Part shown: positions 15,822 through 25,018 of the stretch, piece after piece
Position numbering within the stretch: the stretch's first letter is position 1
Layout: every line of letters begins with the position of its first letter
Origin: Phycisphaerales bacterium
GTDB taxonomy: Bacteria > Planctomycetota > Phycisphaerae > Phycisphaerales > SM1A02
Length of the DNA stretch: 64,000 bases
Assembly (NCBI GenBank): GCA_022446885.1
Contig: JAKVBU010000015.1
Span: 1 to 64,000, forward strand
Direction: 5' to 3'
Notes under the pieces: generated by a model
The model's input: only the letters and a program-made list of their open reading frames with translations
Told to the model about the DNA's origin: nothing
Databases searched by the model: none
Translations under genes and position numbers: made by a program

Positions 15822-18800
15822 ATGGCCAAGGTCAGCAAGAAGAAGCGCAATCGCAAGAAGAAGGGCGGACGTCTCAACAAGCGTCTGCTGATGATCGTCT
15901 CACTGACGACGGTCATTGTCGTGGGAATCGCCGCCGGATTGATCTTCCTGCGGATGAAGGGTTCGGTCTCGCGGAATCTCCACGCTGGCAGAACGCATCT
16001 GCAAGACGGCAAGTGGGAGCAGGCGCAACGGGCATTCGGGCGAGTGGTCAAGAAGGATCCGGCCAATGAGGAGGGAATGAACGGCCTGATGGACGTCTAT
16101 GACAAGTGGGTCCCCGAGACGCGTGAGCATGCCAATCAACTACAGATTGCATTTGCCCAGGCGATCCTGCATGACACCGAATACCACCCCGGCGATGACG
16201 AGCGTGCGCTTCGGGCGATTGAGTTCCTTCACGAAGAAGCTCGAGCCATGAATCTCGATGGGCAGTGGGAGGCGCTACAGACGCTCGCGGACAAGGTTCA
16301 CAGCAAGTTCGGCGACGACTCTGAAGCAGGCCAGCGAGCGCTGTACTACAAAGCGTTGACAAGACTCCGGCTGGAGAGTGAGCACTTCACCCGTGATCGC
16401 GATGATGAAGGCAACGTCATCTTTCCCGGTGAGGTGGAGTTGAAGGCCTATCTCGCGCTGCGCCCCGGCGATGACGATGGAATGGCGCAACTTGCATTCG
16501 GTCGCATGGCTGTGGCCCGCCGGCTTGGTCTCGAAGAGCAATTCCAGCAGGAGAAACGAAATCTCGCTCTGGCAGAAGAGACCTTTCAAGAAGCGCTAGC
16601 GGCCAATCCTCGCGGCGTTGCGACGCAACTCTCCCATGTCAGGCACCTGATTCTGCACGAGTTGATTACAGAGGCTCGGCGGGCCCGTCAGGTTGGCACG
16701 CTCTCTTCAGAGGAGCGGGATGCCATCCTTGCAGAGTTGGCAATGAAACTCGACTTGGTCGAGGAGATGCTGCGCAGCGACCCAGACGTCAACCCCCTAT
16801 ATCTGGCCGAGTTCTTCCAGTTTGTTGAGATCGGTGACGAAGAGCGGGGCAATGAGCGCATTCGAGATCTTGCCGAGCACTATCTGAAGACCAATCCTGG
16901 TGATGATCTTCGGCGACTCGAACTGGCAGAAGCGCTGCGAAAGCTGGAAGAGTTCGACGAAGCAATGGTGCAGACGCGTGCCGTGCTTGATGCCGACGAC
17001 CGTTCCGTGGCCCACGGTGCCGCAAGGCAGCATCTCGTTCGTGCGATGGCCGCCAAGAAACTGCTTGAGATTGCCTCCGCCAAGTGGGGGCTTGCTGAGG
17101 CTGATAGTGCCAGGCGAGACGAGGCCATTGAGGATGCAACGGAAGCTCGCGATGCGCTGGTTCATCAGTTGCAGGGCGAGGAGTCAGGGCCGCTGGTGAT
17201 CGAGGCGGACGGCCGACTGGCATTCATGCGAGGCGACTATCGCGAGGCAGCACGATTGTTGGGGCAGCTTACCCGTGGCCGCACGATTTCACCCGAACTG
17301 TTGCGAATCAATGCGATGGCGCTGGACGAGATCAATCAGCCCGGTGAAGCGGCAGAACGTCTGCGCGAGGCAGTTCGATTGAACCCGGTCTCAACTTCGT
17401 CGCGGGCCATGCTGGCACGGGTATTGGCCCGAATGCGGCTGGCGGACGAAGCGTTACAGGTGCTCAGCGGCATCCCCCAAAACGTGATGGACGCCAATGC
17501 TGATATTGCGAGCCTGCAGCAGTCCATTCTCGCGATGAAGTCAATCGATCAAGGGGAGGCCGTCACAAACCTCAACAGCCCAGTGCTGATAGCGATCATG
17601 GAGGCTGACGGCTTGCAGCGTGAGGGGCGAGTTGAAGAGGCCCTTGAGGGGCTTCAGGCTGTAGTGCAAACCACGGAGGAGAGCGATGAGTTGGTGCCCG
17701 CTTTGGTGGCTGCAGCCCAATTGCACTCGTCGCTGGACCAGCAGGCCGAGGCGGCGGAGTTGATCGAACGGGCGCGGGCCATACGGCCGGATGATGATCG
17801 TCTCGAGCAGCTTGCCGTTGCGATCTCCATCGAGGATCCGATCGAGCGAATTCGCAACTGGGTAGCCCAGCAGGAGTCTGATCAAGAGAGCAGGGACGTG
17901 ATGCTCCTTGTGACATTCGACGCGTTGGCAGGCAGGCAGATGGGGCAAGCCGCGCGCCTGGATCGCATGGGTGAGGCCGCTCTTGCCGAGGAAGCCAGAC
18001 TGTTGGGCGAACGAGCAACCGCAGCCGCAGATGAACTGCGTGATCAGGTGTCCTCTTCCGCGAGTTCCGACGCTGGTGTCTTTCTGATGAAGTTCAATGC
18101 GTTGCTGCAATCGGGAGACTTGGATGAGGCTGAGGCGATGCTCTCAGAGGGCCGTGAAGCCAACGCCGATCAGGCCGGTGGTCACCTGCTTGAGTCAGAA
18201 CTCCTGATTGCCAAATACCGGCAGGCGGAGGAGGCAGGCGATCCCGCCGCCGAGGGCCTGGGCAAACGGGCGGTAGATGCGGCGCGACGAGCGACGCAGG
18301 AGTCGGACTGGCTTACCGGCGCGTGGAGACAACTGGGCCGTGTGCTGAGGTTGACCGGCGACGTTGAGGAGTCTCGTCTGGCTTGGGCTGAGGCGTGGCG
18401 TCGAAATCCGGCCGAGTCTGCAACTGTCCGGGCATACGCGCAGGTACTGCTGGAACCCGGAGGTGATCCTCTGCAGGCAGCCAAGATTCTGCGTGAGGCT
18501 GCCCGCAATGACAGATCAGACCGGACGCTGGTTGAAGACTGGCTCGCAGTAGAGGCGACTTTCGGTGACAAGGGGATCGCACTGATCGAGCGTGATCGTA
18601 TATACGAGGCCGACCCGAGCAACAGGGCGAACATGTTGCAGTACGCAAGTCTGCTGACCTCTCTGGAGCCGTCATTCGAACTACTCTCGGCGACCAATGA
18701 AGACGGGCCGATCGGGGCACGGCAGTGGTTGGGGCTCTCTGCTGACGAGCAACAGTCAGCGCTTGACGCGCTTGAAGCAACGTGGGACAAGCAGGCCCGC

Positions 18801-20954
18801 ACCCTCTGCGATGCTCTGGCCGAAACGGATGATTCAACCATTCAGCATGCGTTCATTCACGCCAGCGTGCTCAGTCAATTGGGACGGCGTGCAGACATGT
18901 TGAGCCGACTTGCTCGCTTTGTGGATCGCACCGACGCATCACCTGACCGCGATCCCGAAGAGGAGGCGCTCTCAGCTGCACAATTCCTCATCAACACCGG
19001 GCGAGATTGGGAAGCGGCTGAGTTTCTCGTTGAGCGGAGAGATCTGCAGGGTGACAGTGGCAGGATTGACGGTGCCATTGGCACCATTTACGCCTCAATA
19101 GGCCGCCCGTCTGATGCAGAGCCACTGCTGCGATCTGCGGTAGAGGCAGGTGTGGAGGGTATCCCACCTCGACTGGTCGAGGTACTGCTGCAACTGCAAC
19201 GCATCGACGAAGCCGAGGCTGTGGTCGAGCAGATTCGTGCCGACGCACCCGGCTCATATGAAGTGGCCATGCTCGATGCACGGCTGCACCGAACCCGGCA
19301 GGCCCAAGCCGAGGGAGTGGGGAATGCTGCCGCAGCCAATGCCGCCCGAGTTGCATATCGCGAGGCTTTGGAAGAGGCCAGCCGACGCGATCCTGAGCAG
19401 GTGACTCCATTCCTGGAGTTGATCGCCTCGATGATCCGGGAGTACCGGCGGACGATTGATCGCTCTGTGCTTGAGAGTGCGCTTCGATATGCCGATGCCG
19501 CGTCAGAAATCCGAAGCGATGTCTCGGGGCTGGCCGTGCAACGTGCGCTGGTGCTCGAAGCGATGGGCGAGCCCAGGCAAGCAGCGAATGACTTGGACTC
19601 ATTCCTTCGCCGTAACCCAGGCGCGGATGATGCACGAGTGGCTCTGGCTCAGATGCACGTGGCAGCGGGTACGCCCGAACGAGCTCGAACTGTGCTGGAA
19701 GATGCCATCGTCAATGGGGCGAATCCTTCATTCTGGCGCGAGCGGCTTGCCGAGCACATGATGTCCCATGTTGGTGATCGGGTGGCCGCATCCCAACTGC
19801 TGGCCAGGGCTTGGAGTGATGAGCCCACCGATGAGCGGCTTTATCGGTTGGTCTCCATCACCCGAACCCATGAGCCGTGGGGGCATGAAGCCGTTTACCA
19901 GGCGATTCAGAAAAACCAAGGACACCTTGAACATACTCCGACGGTCCGCGGGTTGTTGGCGCGGGCCCAAGGTGCTCAAGGTCTACGTGATCACGCTAGA
20001 GAGACACTTCGAGAGACGTGGACGGCCTATCAGCGATCGATCGCAGACGGCGCCTCATCACCCAGTGAACTTCGCCGTTGGTTCGAAGATGCGTACGTCG
20101 TGTTCAGAGGTTCGTCAGGTGGTAGCGCTGACGCGTTCATTGATCAGGTGGTTGGATCGGCTGATGATCCGATCGTGCTCGCCGGCCGATCCCACTTTCT
20201 CGCACTGCGGAACCAGCCTGGTGACGATTCGCGCGGTATCGCCTACTTGCAGCAGGGCCTAGATCAGTTGCAGGGTGTCGATCGGCTGCCGTTGCTCAAT
20301 CAACTGGGCTCGATGCAATTGCGCTCGGGCCGTGACGACGACGCAGTCACCACGTTTACCGAGATTGTTGAGTTGCAACCCTCCAGCGCAGTGGCGCTGA
20401 ACAATCTTGCCTGGCTCCTTGCGACGCTCAAGGACGATCCCGAAGCGGCACTTCCCCTGGCTCGACGTGCAATTGAGTTGGACTCCAGGCAGCCGAACTT
20501 CCTCGACACGATGGTTGAGGTACAGAGTCGGCTGGGAAACCATGATGCCGCCATGACGGCGCGCCTCTCGCGGCTTCGCATCCAGCCCAACAATCCTCAT
20601 TTGCTCAAGGAGATTGCAGTCGCCTATCTGGAGCAGCACGATGACCCGGCCAAGGCCCGTCCGTATGCTGAGCGCGTCCTGAGTCTGGTGCCGCGAGATG
20701 CCACAGCGCTGGATCTGGCTGGCTGGATTGACTTCAAGGACGGGCGAGTGGCTCGCGCAGAGGACCGCCTGAAGCAGTCGATTCGCCGATCACCCACCGC
20801 TGAGGCCCATCTTCACCTGGCGCAGGTACTGGCCGATCAGGGGCGAGTTGCTCCAGCTCTGGACCAATTGCGACAAGCTGAGGCCCTCAGTTCCACCGAG
20901 GCAATGCGTGAGGCCATCAAGAGACTTCGAACCGATCTGGAGGGGACCGGGTGA
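15822..20954 (+). CDS. Giant membrane-anchored TPR protein (exosortase locus)
   Basis: 1710 residues. A very basic cytoplasmic start (KVSKKKRNRKKKGGRLNKR) precedes one membrane helix (residues about 24-43). The rest is periplasmic and made of degenerate TPR units, clearest at the start (LHAGRTHLQDGKWEQAQRAF) and the end (LNNLAWLLATLKDDPEAALP, LDLAGWIDFKDGRVARAEDR, AHLHLAQVLADQGRVAPALD). Position and topology parallel the PrsT-type TPR proteins of PEP-CTERM/exosortase loci but the protein is nearly twice as long and is not a lipoprotein. It probably scaffolds polysaccharide assembly between inner-membrane synthase and outer-membrane exporter (inference). Flanking spacers are short (33 and 25 bp), so it is part of the operon. 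Confidence 0.88.
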   Translation: MAKVSKKKRNRKKKGGRLNKRLLMIVSLTTVIVVGIAAGLIFLRMKGSVSRNLHAGRTHLQDGKWEQAQRAFGRVVKKDPANEEGMNGLMDVYDKWVPETREHANQLQIAFAQAILHDTEYHPGDDERALRAIEFLHEEARAMNLDGQWEALQTLADKVHSKFGDDSEAGQRALYYKALTRLRLESEHFTRDRDDEGNVIFPGEVELKAYLALRPGDDDGMAQLAFGRMAVARRLGLEEQFQQEKRNLALAEETFQEALAANPRGVATQLSHVRHLILHELITEARRARQVGTLSSEERDAILAELAMKLDLVEEMLRSDPDVNPLYLAEFFQFVEIGDEERGNERIRDLAEHYLKTNPGDDLRRLELAEALRKLEEFDEAMVQTRAVLDADDRSVAHGAARQHLVRAMAAKKLLEIASAKWGLAEADSARRDEAIEDATEARDALVHQLQGEESGPLVIEADGRLAFMRGDYREAARLLGQLTRGRTISPELLRINAMALDEINQPGEAAERLREAVRLNPVSTSSRAMLARVLARMRLADEALQVLSGIPQNVMDANADIASLQQSILAMKSIDQGEAVTNLNSPVLIAIMEADGLQREGRVEEALEGLQAVVQTTEESDELVPALVAAAQLHSSLDQQAEAAELIERARAIRPDDDRLEQLAVAISIEDPIERIRNWVAQQESDQESRDVMLLVTFDALAGRQMGQAARLDRMGEAALAEEARLLGERATAAADELRDQVSSSASSDAGVFLMKFNALLQSGDLDEAEAMLSEGREANADQAGGHLLESELLIAKYRQAEEAGDPAAEGLGKRAVDAARRATQESDWLTGAWRQLGRVLRLTGDVEESRLAWAEAWRRNPAESATVRAYAQVLLEPGGDPLQAAKILREAARNDRSDRTLVEDWLAVEATFGDKGIALIERDRIYEADPSNRANMLQYASLLTSLEPSFELLSATNEDGPIGARQWLGLSADEQQSALDALEATWDKQARTLCDALAETDDSTIQHAFIHASVLSQLGRRADMLSRLARFVDRTDASPDRDPEEEALSAAQFLINTGRDWEAAEFLVERRDLQGDSGRIDGAIGTIYASIGRPSDAEPLLRSAVEAGVEGIPPRLVEVLLQLQRIDEAEAVVEQIRADAPGSYEVAMLDARLHRTRQAQAEGVGNAAAANAARVAYREALEEASRRDPEQVTPFLELIASMIREYRRTIDRSVLESALRYADAASEIRSDVSGLAVQRALVLEAMGEPRQAANDLDSFLRRNPGADDARVALAQMHVAAGTPERARTVLEDAIVNGANPSFWRERLAEHMMSHVGDRVAASQLLARAWSDEPTDERLYRLVSITRTHEPWGHEAVYQAIQKNQGHLEHTPTVRGLLARAQGAQGLRDHARETLRETWTAYQRSIADGASSPSELRRWFEDAYVVFRGSSGGSADAFIDQVVGSADDPIVLAGRSHFLALRNQPGDDSRGIAYLQQGLDQLQGVDRLPLLNQLGSMQLRSGRDDDAVTTFTEIVELQPSSAVALNNLAWLLATLKDDPEAALPLARRAIELDSRQPNFLDTMVEVQSRLGNHDAAMTARLSRLRIQPNNPHLLKEIAVAYLEQHDDPAKARPYAERVLSLVPRDATALDLAGWIDFKDGRVARAEDRLKQSIRRSPTAEAHLHLAQVLADQGRVAPALDQLRQAEALSSTEAMREAIKRLRTDLEGTG

Positions 20955-20979
20955 GGCGTCCGATCAGGGATAGAGCAGC

Positions 20980-23187
20980 ATGAATACGCACAACAGGCCG
21001 GGCAGGCCGGGCGCTTACGCGCCAAGGTCCCATAATTCGCCCACAAGGCGGGCCACCGTAGATCCAGTTCGGGTCTTGCGGCAACACGTCGTGGGCATTC
21101 TGGGTTCGATCATCATCGGCGCGGGGGTCGGTGTGGGCGGCTTTTTCCTCCTGAATCTGGTCTACCCCCTCTACTCCTCGGAGGTGCTATTCGAGGTGAA
21201 GCCGGGCATCTCCGAGTCGACCGAGATTGGCACCGCTACGAGCCTGAGTGATCAGGAAGTTGAACGAATGGCCCGGACCCAAACCGAGCTCATTCGGCAG
21301 CGCGACATTCTGAACCGAGCTGTCAACACGCCTGATGTCCGGGATACCGACTGGATCCGCATCTGGTACATGGATCCAGAAACCAACACGCCCCGCATCG
21401 AACTGGCTGTAGACGAGTTGGAGGAGGACCTTCGCACGCCGGTGCTCCGGGGCACCAACTTGTTTGCGATCCGGTGGTCGGCGCATCACCCACATGACGT
21501 CACCCGAGTGCTCGACGCAGTTGCCCGAGCATTCATGTCAACTCGGCGAGAGCTTGACAATGCGATCTTCGACCAGAACGAGAGTCTGTTTGAGACGCAA
21601 GCCAATCGGTTGCGAGAGCAGATCGACGCGTTCAACGACGAGATCCAGGCGTTCATTCGTGCTCAGGGCATCACGACGCTCGATGATCCGCGGTTCTCGC
21701 AGGCGGCGATCGAGGTCGAGAATCTGGCAAAGTCACTGACCGAGGCCAGCCAACAGGTGGCGTCGGTTCAATCCAGTTACATGCAGACCGCGGCCAAGTT
21801 GGAGGGCACGATGAAGCCCTCCTCCGAGGACATTCTCGAGGCGGAGAATGATGCGGCTTTGGTGCAGCAACTGCAGCGGCTGGAAGTGCTCAAGTCTGAG
21901 GAGCGCTCTGTCCGCGAGCAGTTCAATGAGGGCACCCCTCAGGTTCGGAACATCGAACGGCGAGTGCGGTCTGTCGAACAGCAGATCAAGCAGAAGACCG
22001 ATGAGGTGCTTCGGCGAAATCTCAATGCCCGCCTTCGCACACTGGACTCCGAGCGGGAGCGGATGCAGGGAGTGATCGACGGGTTGGAAGAGGAACTCAC
22101 CAGCAAGGATGCTGCGCTTCGAGACCTCACCGCCCACTCGGCCTATTACGAGTCACTGCAACAGCAGCGTGACAATCTCGAAGAGCAACGCAACGCCACC
22201 CAGAAGCTCTTGCGCGAGATCAGCCTGATGAAGCTTCGATCAGACGCCAGCCGCGTCACACAGTACGGCACTGCAGATTTGCCCCGTGAACCGTCATTCC
22301 CGCGTCTGGAGTACGTCGTCCCCGCGGGTGTCGTGTTGGTGACAGGGCTGTTCGTGGGCATCGTTTTCCTGCGAGAGGTGTCAAACAAGAAGATCAGGTC
22401 GATGAGCGATCTGGCAATTGTGCCGGGTGTGCGTCCTCTGGGCGGCGTGCCCGATATCGACGACGACCCACGTGAGCCGGAAGAAGCCGAGTGTGTTGTG
22501 CTTGACGAGCCCAATTCGGTAACCGCGGAGTCTCTTCGCCAGATCGGTCGTCGAATCTTGCGATCGATGCAAGATCAAGGCCACCAATCACTGGTTCTTA
22601 CTGGTGGGCTCCCAGGAGCGGGCACAACAACACTGATCTCCAACATCGCGATCGGGGGGCAAGCGGCTGGGCACAGTGTTTGCGTCTTGGACGCGAACTT
22701 CCGCCGATCACGCTTGGGCGAGGTGCTCGGCGTTGATGCCGGCCCTGGCTTGGGCGAGGTGCTTGGAGGATCAGCAACGGTTGATGATGTGGTCGTGAAG
22801 GGCCGTGGAGATGTGGATGTCATTCAGGCAGGCGAGCCGGCCCAGCGGGTCATCGAGCGGCTGACCGGCGAGGCGATGGGGGCATTGCTCGCGACGCTGC
22901 GTGATCGCTGGGACTACGTCTTGATCGACACGGCGCCATCTGTGGCGGCCGGAGATGCAATTGACCTTGCCTCACGTGCAGACGCGTCGTTGCTGGTGAT
23001 TCAAGCAGGTCGAGAGGAGCGAGGGCTGGTTGCCCGGCTCGCCGGCCAGTTCGCTGAAGCGCGCGGTGAATTGCTCGGTGTGGTGCTCAATCGTCCTCGC
23101 CAAGCCGTCGGTGGCTACTTCCGTCGCAACTACGAGGTCATGTCCTCTTACGCACCTGAAGACGAGCACGAGGACGACGAGGATTGA
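20980..23187 (+). CDS. Wzz-type chain-length determinant fused to BY-kinase-like ATPase domain
   Basis: 735 residues. A Wzz domain (membrane helix at about residues 38-60, EVLFEVKPG), a long coiled coil (about 210-400), and a second membrane helix (YVVPAGVVLVTGLFVGIVFL) precede a cytoplasmic ParA/BY-kinase fold. The P-loop reads GGLPGAGTTTL (542-552): the essential Lys of GxxGxGK(S/T) is Thr549. Walker A' is CVLDANFRRSRLG and Walker B is YVLIDTAPS. The C-terminus has three Tyr residues (YFRRNYEVMSSYAPEDE), as in autophosphorylating BY-kinases. Without the Lys, kinase activity is doubtful; it may work only as a co-polymerase. Downstream are wecA-like and an LMW tyrosine phosphatase. Confidence 0.9.
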   Translation: MNTHNRPGRPGAYAPRSHNSPTRRATVDPVRVLRQHVVGILGSIIIGAGVGVGGFFLLNLVYPLYSSEVLFEVKPGISESTEIGTATSLSDQEVERMARTQTELIRQRDILNRAVNTPDVRDTDWIRIWYMDPETNTPRIELAVDELEEDLRTPVLRGTNLFAIRWSAHHPHDVTRVLDAVARAFMSTRRELDNAIFDQNESLFETQANRLREQIDAFNDEIQAFIRAQGITTLDDPRFSQAAIEVENLAKSLTEASQQVASVQSSYMQTAAKLEGTMKPSSEDILEAENDAALVQQLQRLEVLKSEERSVREQFNEGTPQVRNIERRVRSVEQQIKQKTDEVLRRNLNARLRTLDSERERMQGVIDGLEEELTSKDAALRDLTAHSAYYESLQQQRDNLEEQRNATQKLLREISLMKLRSDASRVTQYGTADLPREPSFPRLEYVVPAGVVLVTGLFVGIVFLREVSNKKIRSMSDLAIVPGVRPLGGVPDIDDDPREPEEAECVVLDEPNSVTAESLRQIGRRILRSMQDQGHQSLVLTGGLPGAGTTTLISNIAIGGQAAGHSVCVLDANFRRSRLGEVLGVDAGPGLGEVLGGSATVDDVVVKGRGDVDVIQAGEPAQRVIERLTGEAMGALLATLRDRWDYVLIDTAPSVAAGDAIDLASRADASLLVIQAGREERGLVARLAGQFAEARGELLGVVLNRPRQAVGGYFRRNYEVMSSYAPEDEHEDDED

Positions 23188-23205
23188 CGACGGCCCGAGC
23201 CGTCG
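23188..23205 (+). terminator. Small hairpin directly after the Wzz/BY-kinase-like gene
   Basis: CGACGGC-ccga-GCCGTCG, a 7-bp perfect stem starting with the base after the stop codon. There is no U-tract, so it is weak as a terminator and may be an mRNA processing or stability element. Confidence 0.3.
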
Positions 23206-23282
23206 GGCGACATGCCTGAACCAGGATCACGCCGCTGTGAGGATGGGGGATCACAACGTCCCCTGTCAGCGGGGCGGCGGCT

Positions 23283-24551
23283 GTGAATCTGCCCTCTGCT
23301 GCCGGGTCAGTCACGGAGTTGTCCGGACTGGGTTTGATCGGCGTCTACCTGCCGGTACTCGTGGCGGCCTTTCTGGTGACGCTGCTCGTGACGCCAGTCG
23401 CTCGAAGAGTTGCGTTTGCGACAGGTGTGATCGACCGGCCGGACGAAGCGAGGAAGGTGCATCGTCGCCCAGTCGCATATCTGGGCGGCCTCGCGGTGTT
23501 GGCGGGCCTCGTTGCAGGTATCGCGGTTGGGTACATGCTGAATGTGCCGCTTGCGTTCCGATCGGTGCCGGTCTCCATCGTCGTAGGCATGTTCGCAATC
23601 GTTCTGACCGGGCTCGCCGACGACGTCTGGGGATGGGATCCACGCTGGAAGGTCGCAGGCCAGCTCGTCGCCGCAGCGGCATTGGCAGAGAGCTACGTGG
23701 GAACACAGGCCGCAGCCGGGTTCATCGAGTTCTTCACCGGCACGAGGGATCTGTCTTTCGAGATGGTGCTGCCCCTGGTGGGCGGGTTCACGATTGATCC
23801 AGTGGACTTTGTCGGGGTGGCTTTGATTGCAGTCTTCGTGCTGGGGGGTTGCAACGCAGCCAATCTGATCGATGGGCTCGACGGTTTGCTCTCAGGCACG
23901 GTCGCAATTGCCGCAACCGGCTTCCTCTTGATCTCGTTGTTGGCAGCCATGTGGTTGACGGATGCGGATGTGACGGCAGCGGGGGAGTTACTGCCGGAGA
24001 AGTTGCTGACTGAAGATGATGGATCGACGCTTGCAGGCGCTCGCATCGTGCTGGCGATGGCGCTCATCGGCGCGACCTTGGGCTTCCTTCCGCACAATTG
24101 GAATCCAGCGACGATCTTCCTTGGAGACACGGGGTCGCTGCTCTTGGGCTTTACGTGCGTCACACTTGTGCTGATGCTGGGAGATCAGGGGCAGACGCAT
24201 CTCGTCGTGGCTGGACTCATCGTGTTCGGGCTGCCGATCATGGACACCGTTCTGGCGATCTTTCGTCGCAAAGTGCAGGGATTGCCGGCCTCGAGCCCCG
24301 ACGCCGAGCACATGCATCATCAGTTCAAACGCATGCTGGGGGGGGTCAAGTCGGCAGTTGTGGGCATGTGGTGTGTCGAAGGGCTGTTGACACTTGTAGG
24401 TGTGACCCTCGCCCTGCTCACCTTGACGCACGAGGTTCGAGTCGTCGTGCCCTACGCCGTGTTCATCGGCATCTTCGGGATGACGGCAATCGTCGGCATT
24501 CGAATGGGGCGGCGAGCTGCTCGTCGATCGTCTGGAGACGTGAGCCTGTGA
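23283..24551 (+). CDS. WecA-like undecaprenyl-phosphate sugar-1-phosphate transferase
   Basis: 422 residues from a GTG start, with about ten membrane segments. The MraY/WecA family motifs are all present: VHRRPVAYLGGLAV near the N-terminus, GLADDVWGWDPRWK (the Mg2+ Asp pair), NAANLIDGLDGLLSG, TIFLGDTGSLLLGF, and the HMHHQFKRM His-rich loop. Such enzymes move a sugar-1-phosphate from a UDP-sugar to undecaprenyl phosphate and thereby start exopolysaccharide repeat-unit synthesis at the inner membrane. The stop overlaps the LMW phosphatase start (GTGA). There are no further glycosyltransferases in this locus, so repeat-unit assembly must be encoded elsewhere. Confidence 0.95.
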   Translation: MNLPSAAGSVTELSGLGLIGVYLPVLVAAFLVTLLVTPVARRVAFATGVIDRPDEARKVHRRPVAYLGGLAVLAGLVAGIAVGYMLNVPLAFRSVPVSIVVGMFAIVLTGLADDVWGWDPRWKVAGQLVAAAALAESYVGTQAAAGFIEFFTGTRDLSFEMVLPLVGGFTIDPVDFVGVALIAVFVLGGCNAANLIDGLDGLLSGTVAIAATGFLLISLLAAMWLTDADVTAAGELLPEKLLTEDDGSTLAGARIVLAMALIGATLGFLPHNWNPATIFLGDTGSLLLGFTCVTLVLMLGDQGQTHLVVAGLIVFGLPIMDTVLAIFRRKVQGLPASSPDAEHMHHQFKRMLGGVKSAVVGMWCVEGLLTLVGVTLALLTLTHEVRVVVPYAVFIGIFGMTAIVGIRMGRRAARRSSGDVSL

Positions 24552-25018
24552 GTCGGGTCAGCGTTCTCTTTGTCTGCATGGGCAACATCTGCCGCTCACC
24601 GGCGGCGGAGGCCGTCTTCCGCGAGAAGGCTGCGGGCCGAGGATTGCTGAAGCACCTGTCTATCGACTCCTGTGGAACGGGGGGATGGCATGCAGGCGAG
24701 CGGGCAGATGCCCGCATGCGATCAGCCGCCCGCGATCGCGATGTTGAAATCAGTTCGAGGGCACGACAGATCTGTCAAGAGGACCTCAGTTCCTTTGACT
24801 ACATCCTGTGCATGGACGGAGACAATTTCGCGCACGTGCGTTCGATGGGTGGTGACGACCGCGTTCGGCGAATGCTCGAGTTTCACCCATCCGGGGGAGA
24901 CGTGCCCGATCCCTATTACGGAGGGGCGGATGGGTTTGAGACGGTCCTGAATCTGCTCGACGTGGCCTGCAGCGGGCTGCTCGATGAGATCGATACTCGG
25001 CACGGGCTCTCTTCATGA
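24548..25018 (+). CDS. Low-molecular-weight protein tyrosine phosphatase
   Basis: 156 residues from a GTG that overlaps the previous stop (GTGA). The catalytic loop is VCMGNICRSP (CxxxxxR-S) and the general-acid Asp lies in the DPYYG motif (GGDVPDPYYGG). Two roles compete. In polysaccharide loci such phosphatases (Wzb/Ptp) act on the BY-kinase tail. Bacterial fructosamine-kinase homologues are also often next to LMW-PTP relatives that dephosphorylate ribulosamine-5-phosphates. Here the gene touches both a BY-kinase locus and the fructosamine kinase (4-bp overlap), and the BY-kinase P-loop is degenerate, so the second role deserves weight. Confidence 0.93.
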   Translation: MSRVSVLFVCMGNICRSPAAEAVFREKAAGRGLLKHLSIDSCGTGGWHAGERADARMRSAARDRDVEISSRARQICQEDLSSFDYILCMDGDNFAHVRSMGGDDRVRRMLEFHPSGGDVPDPYYGGADGFETVLNLLDVACSGLLDEIDTRHGLSS

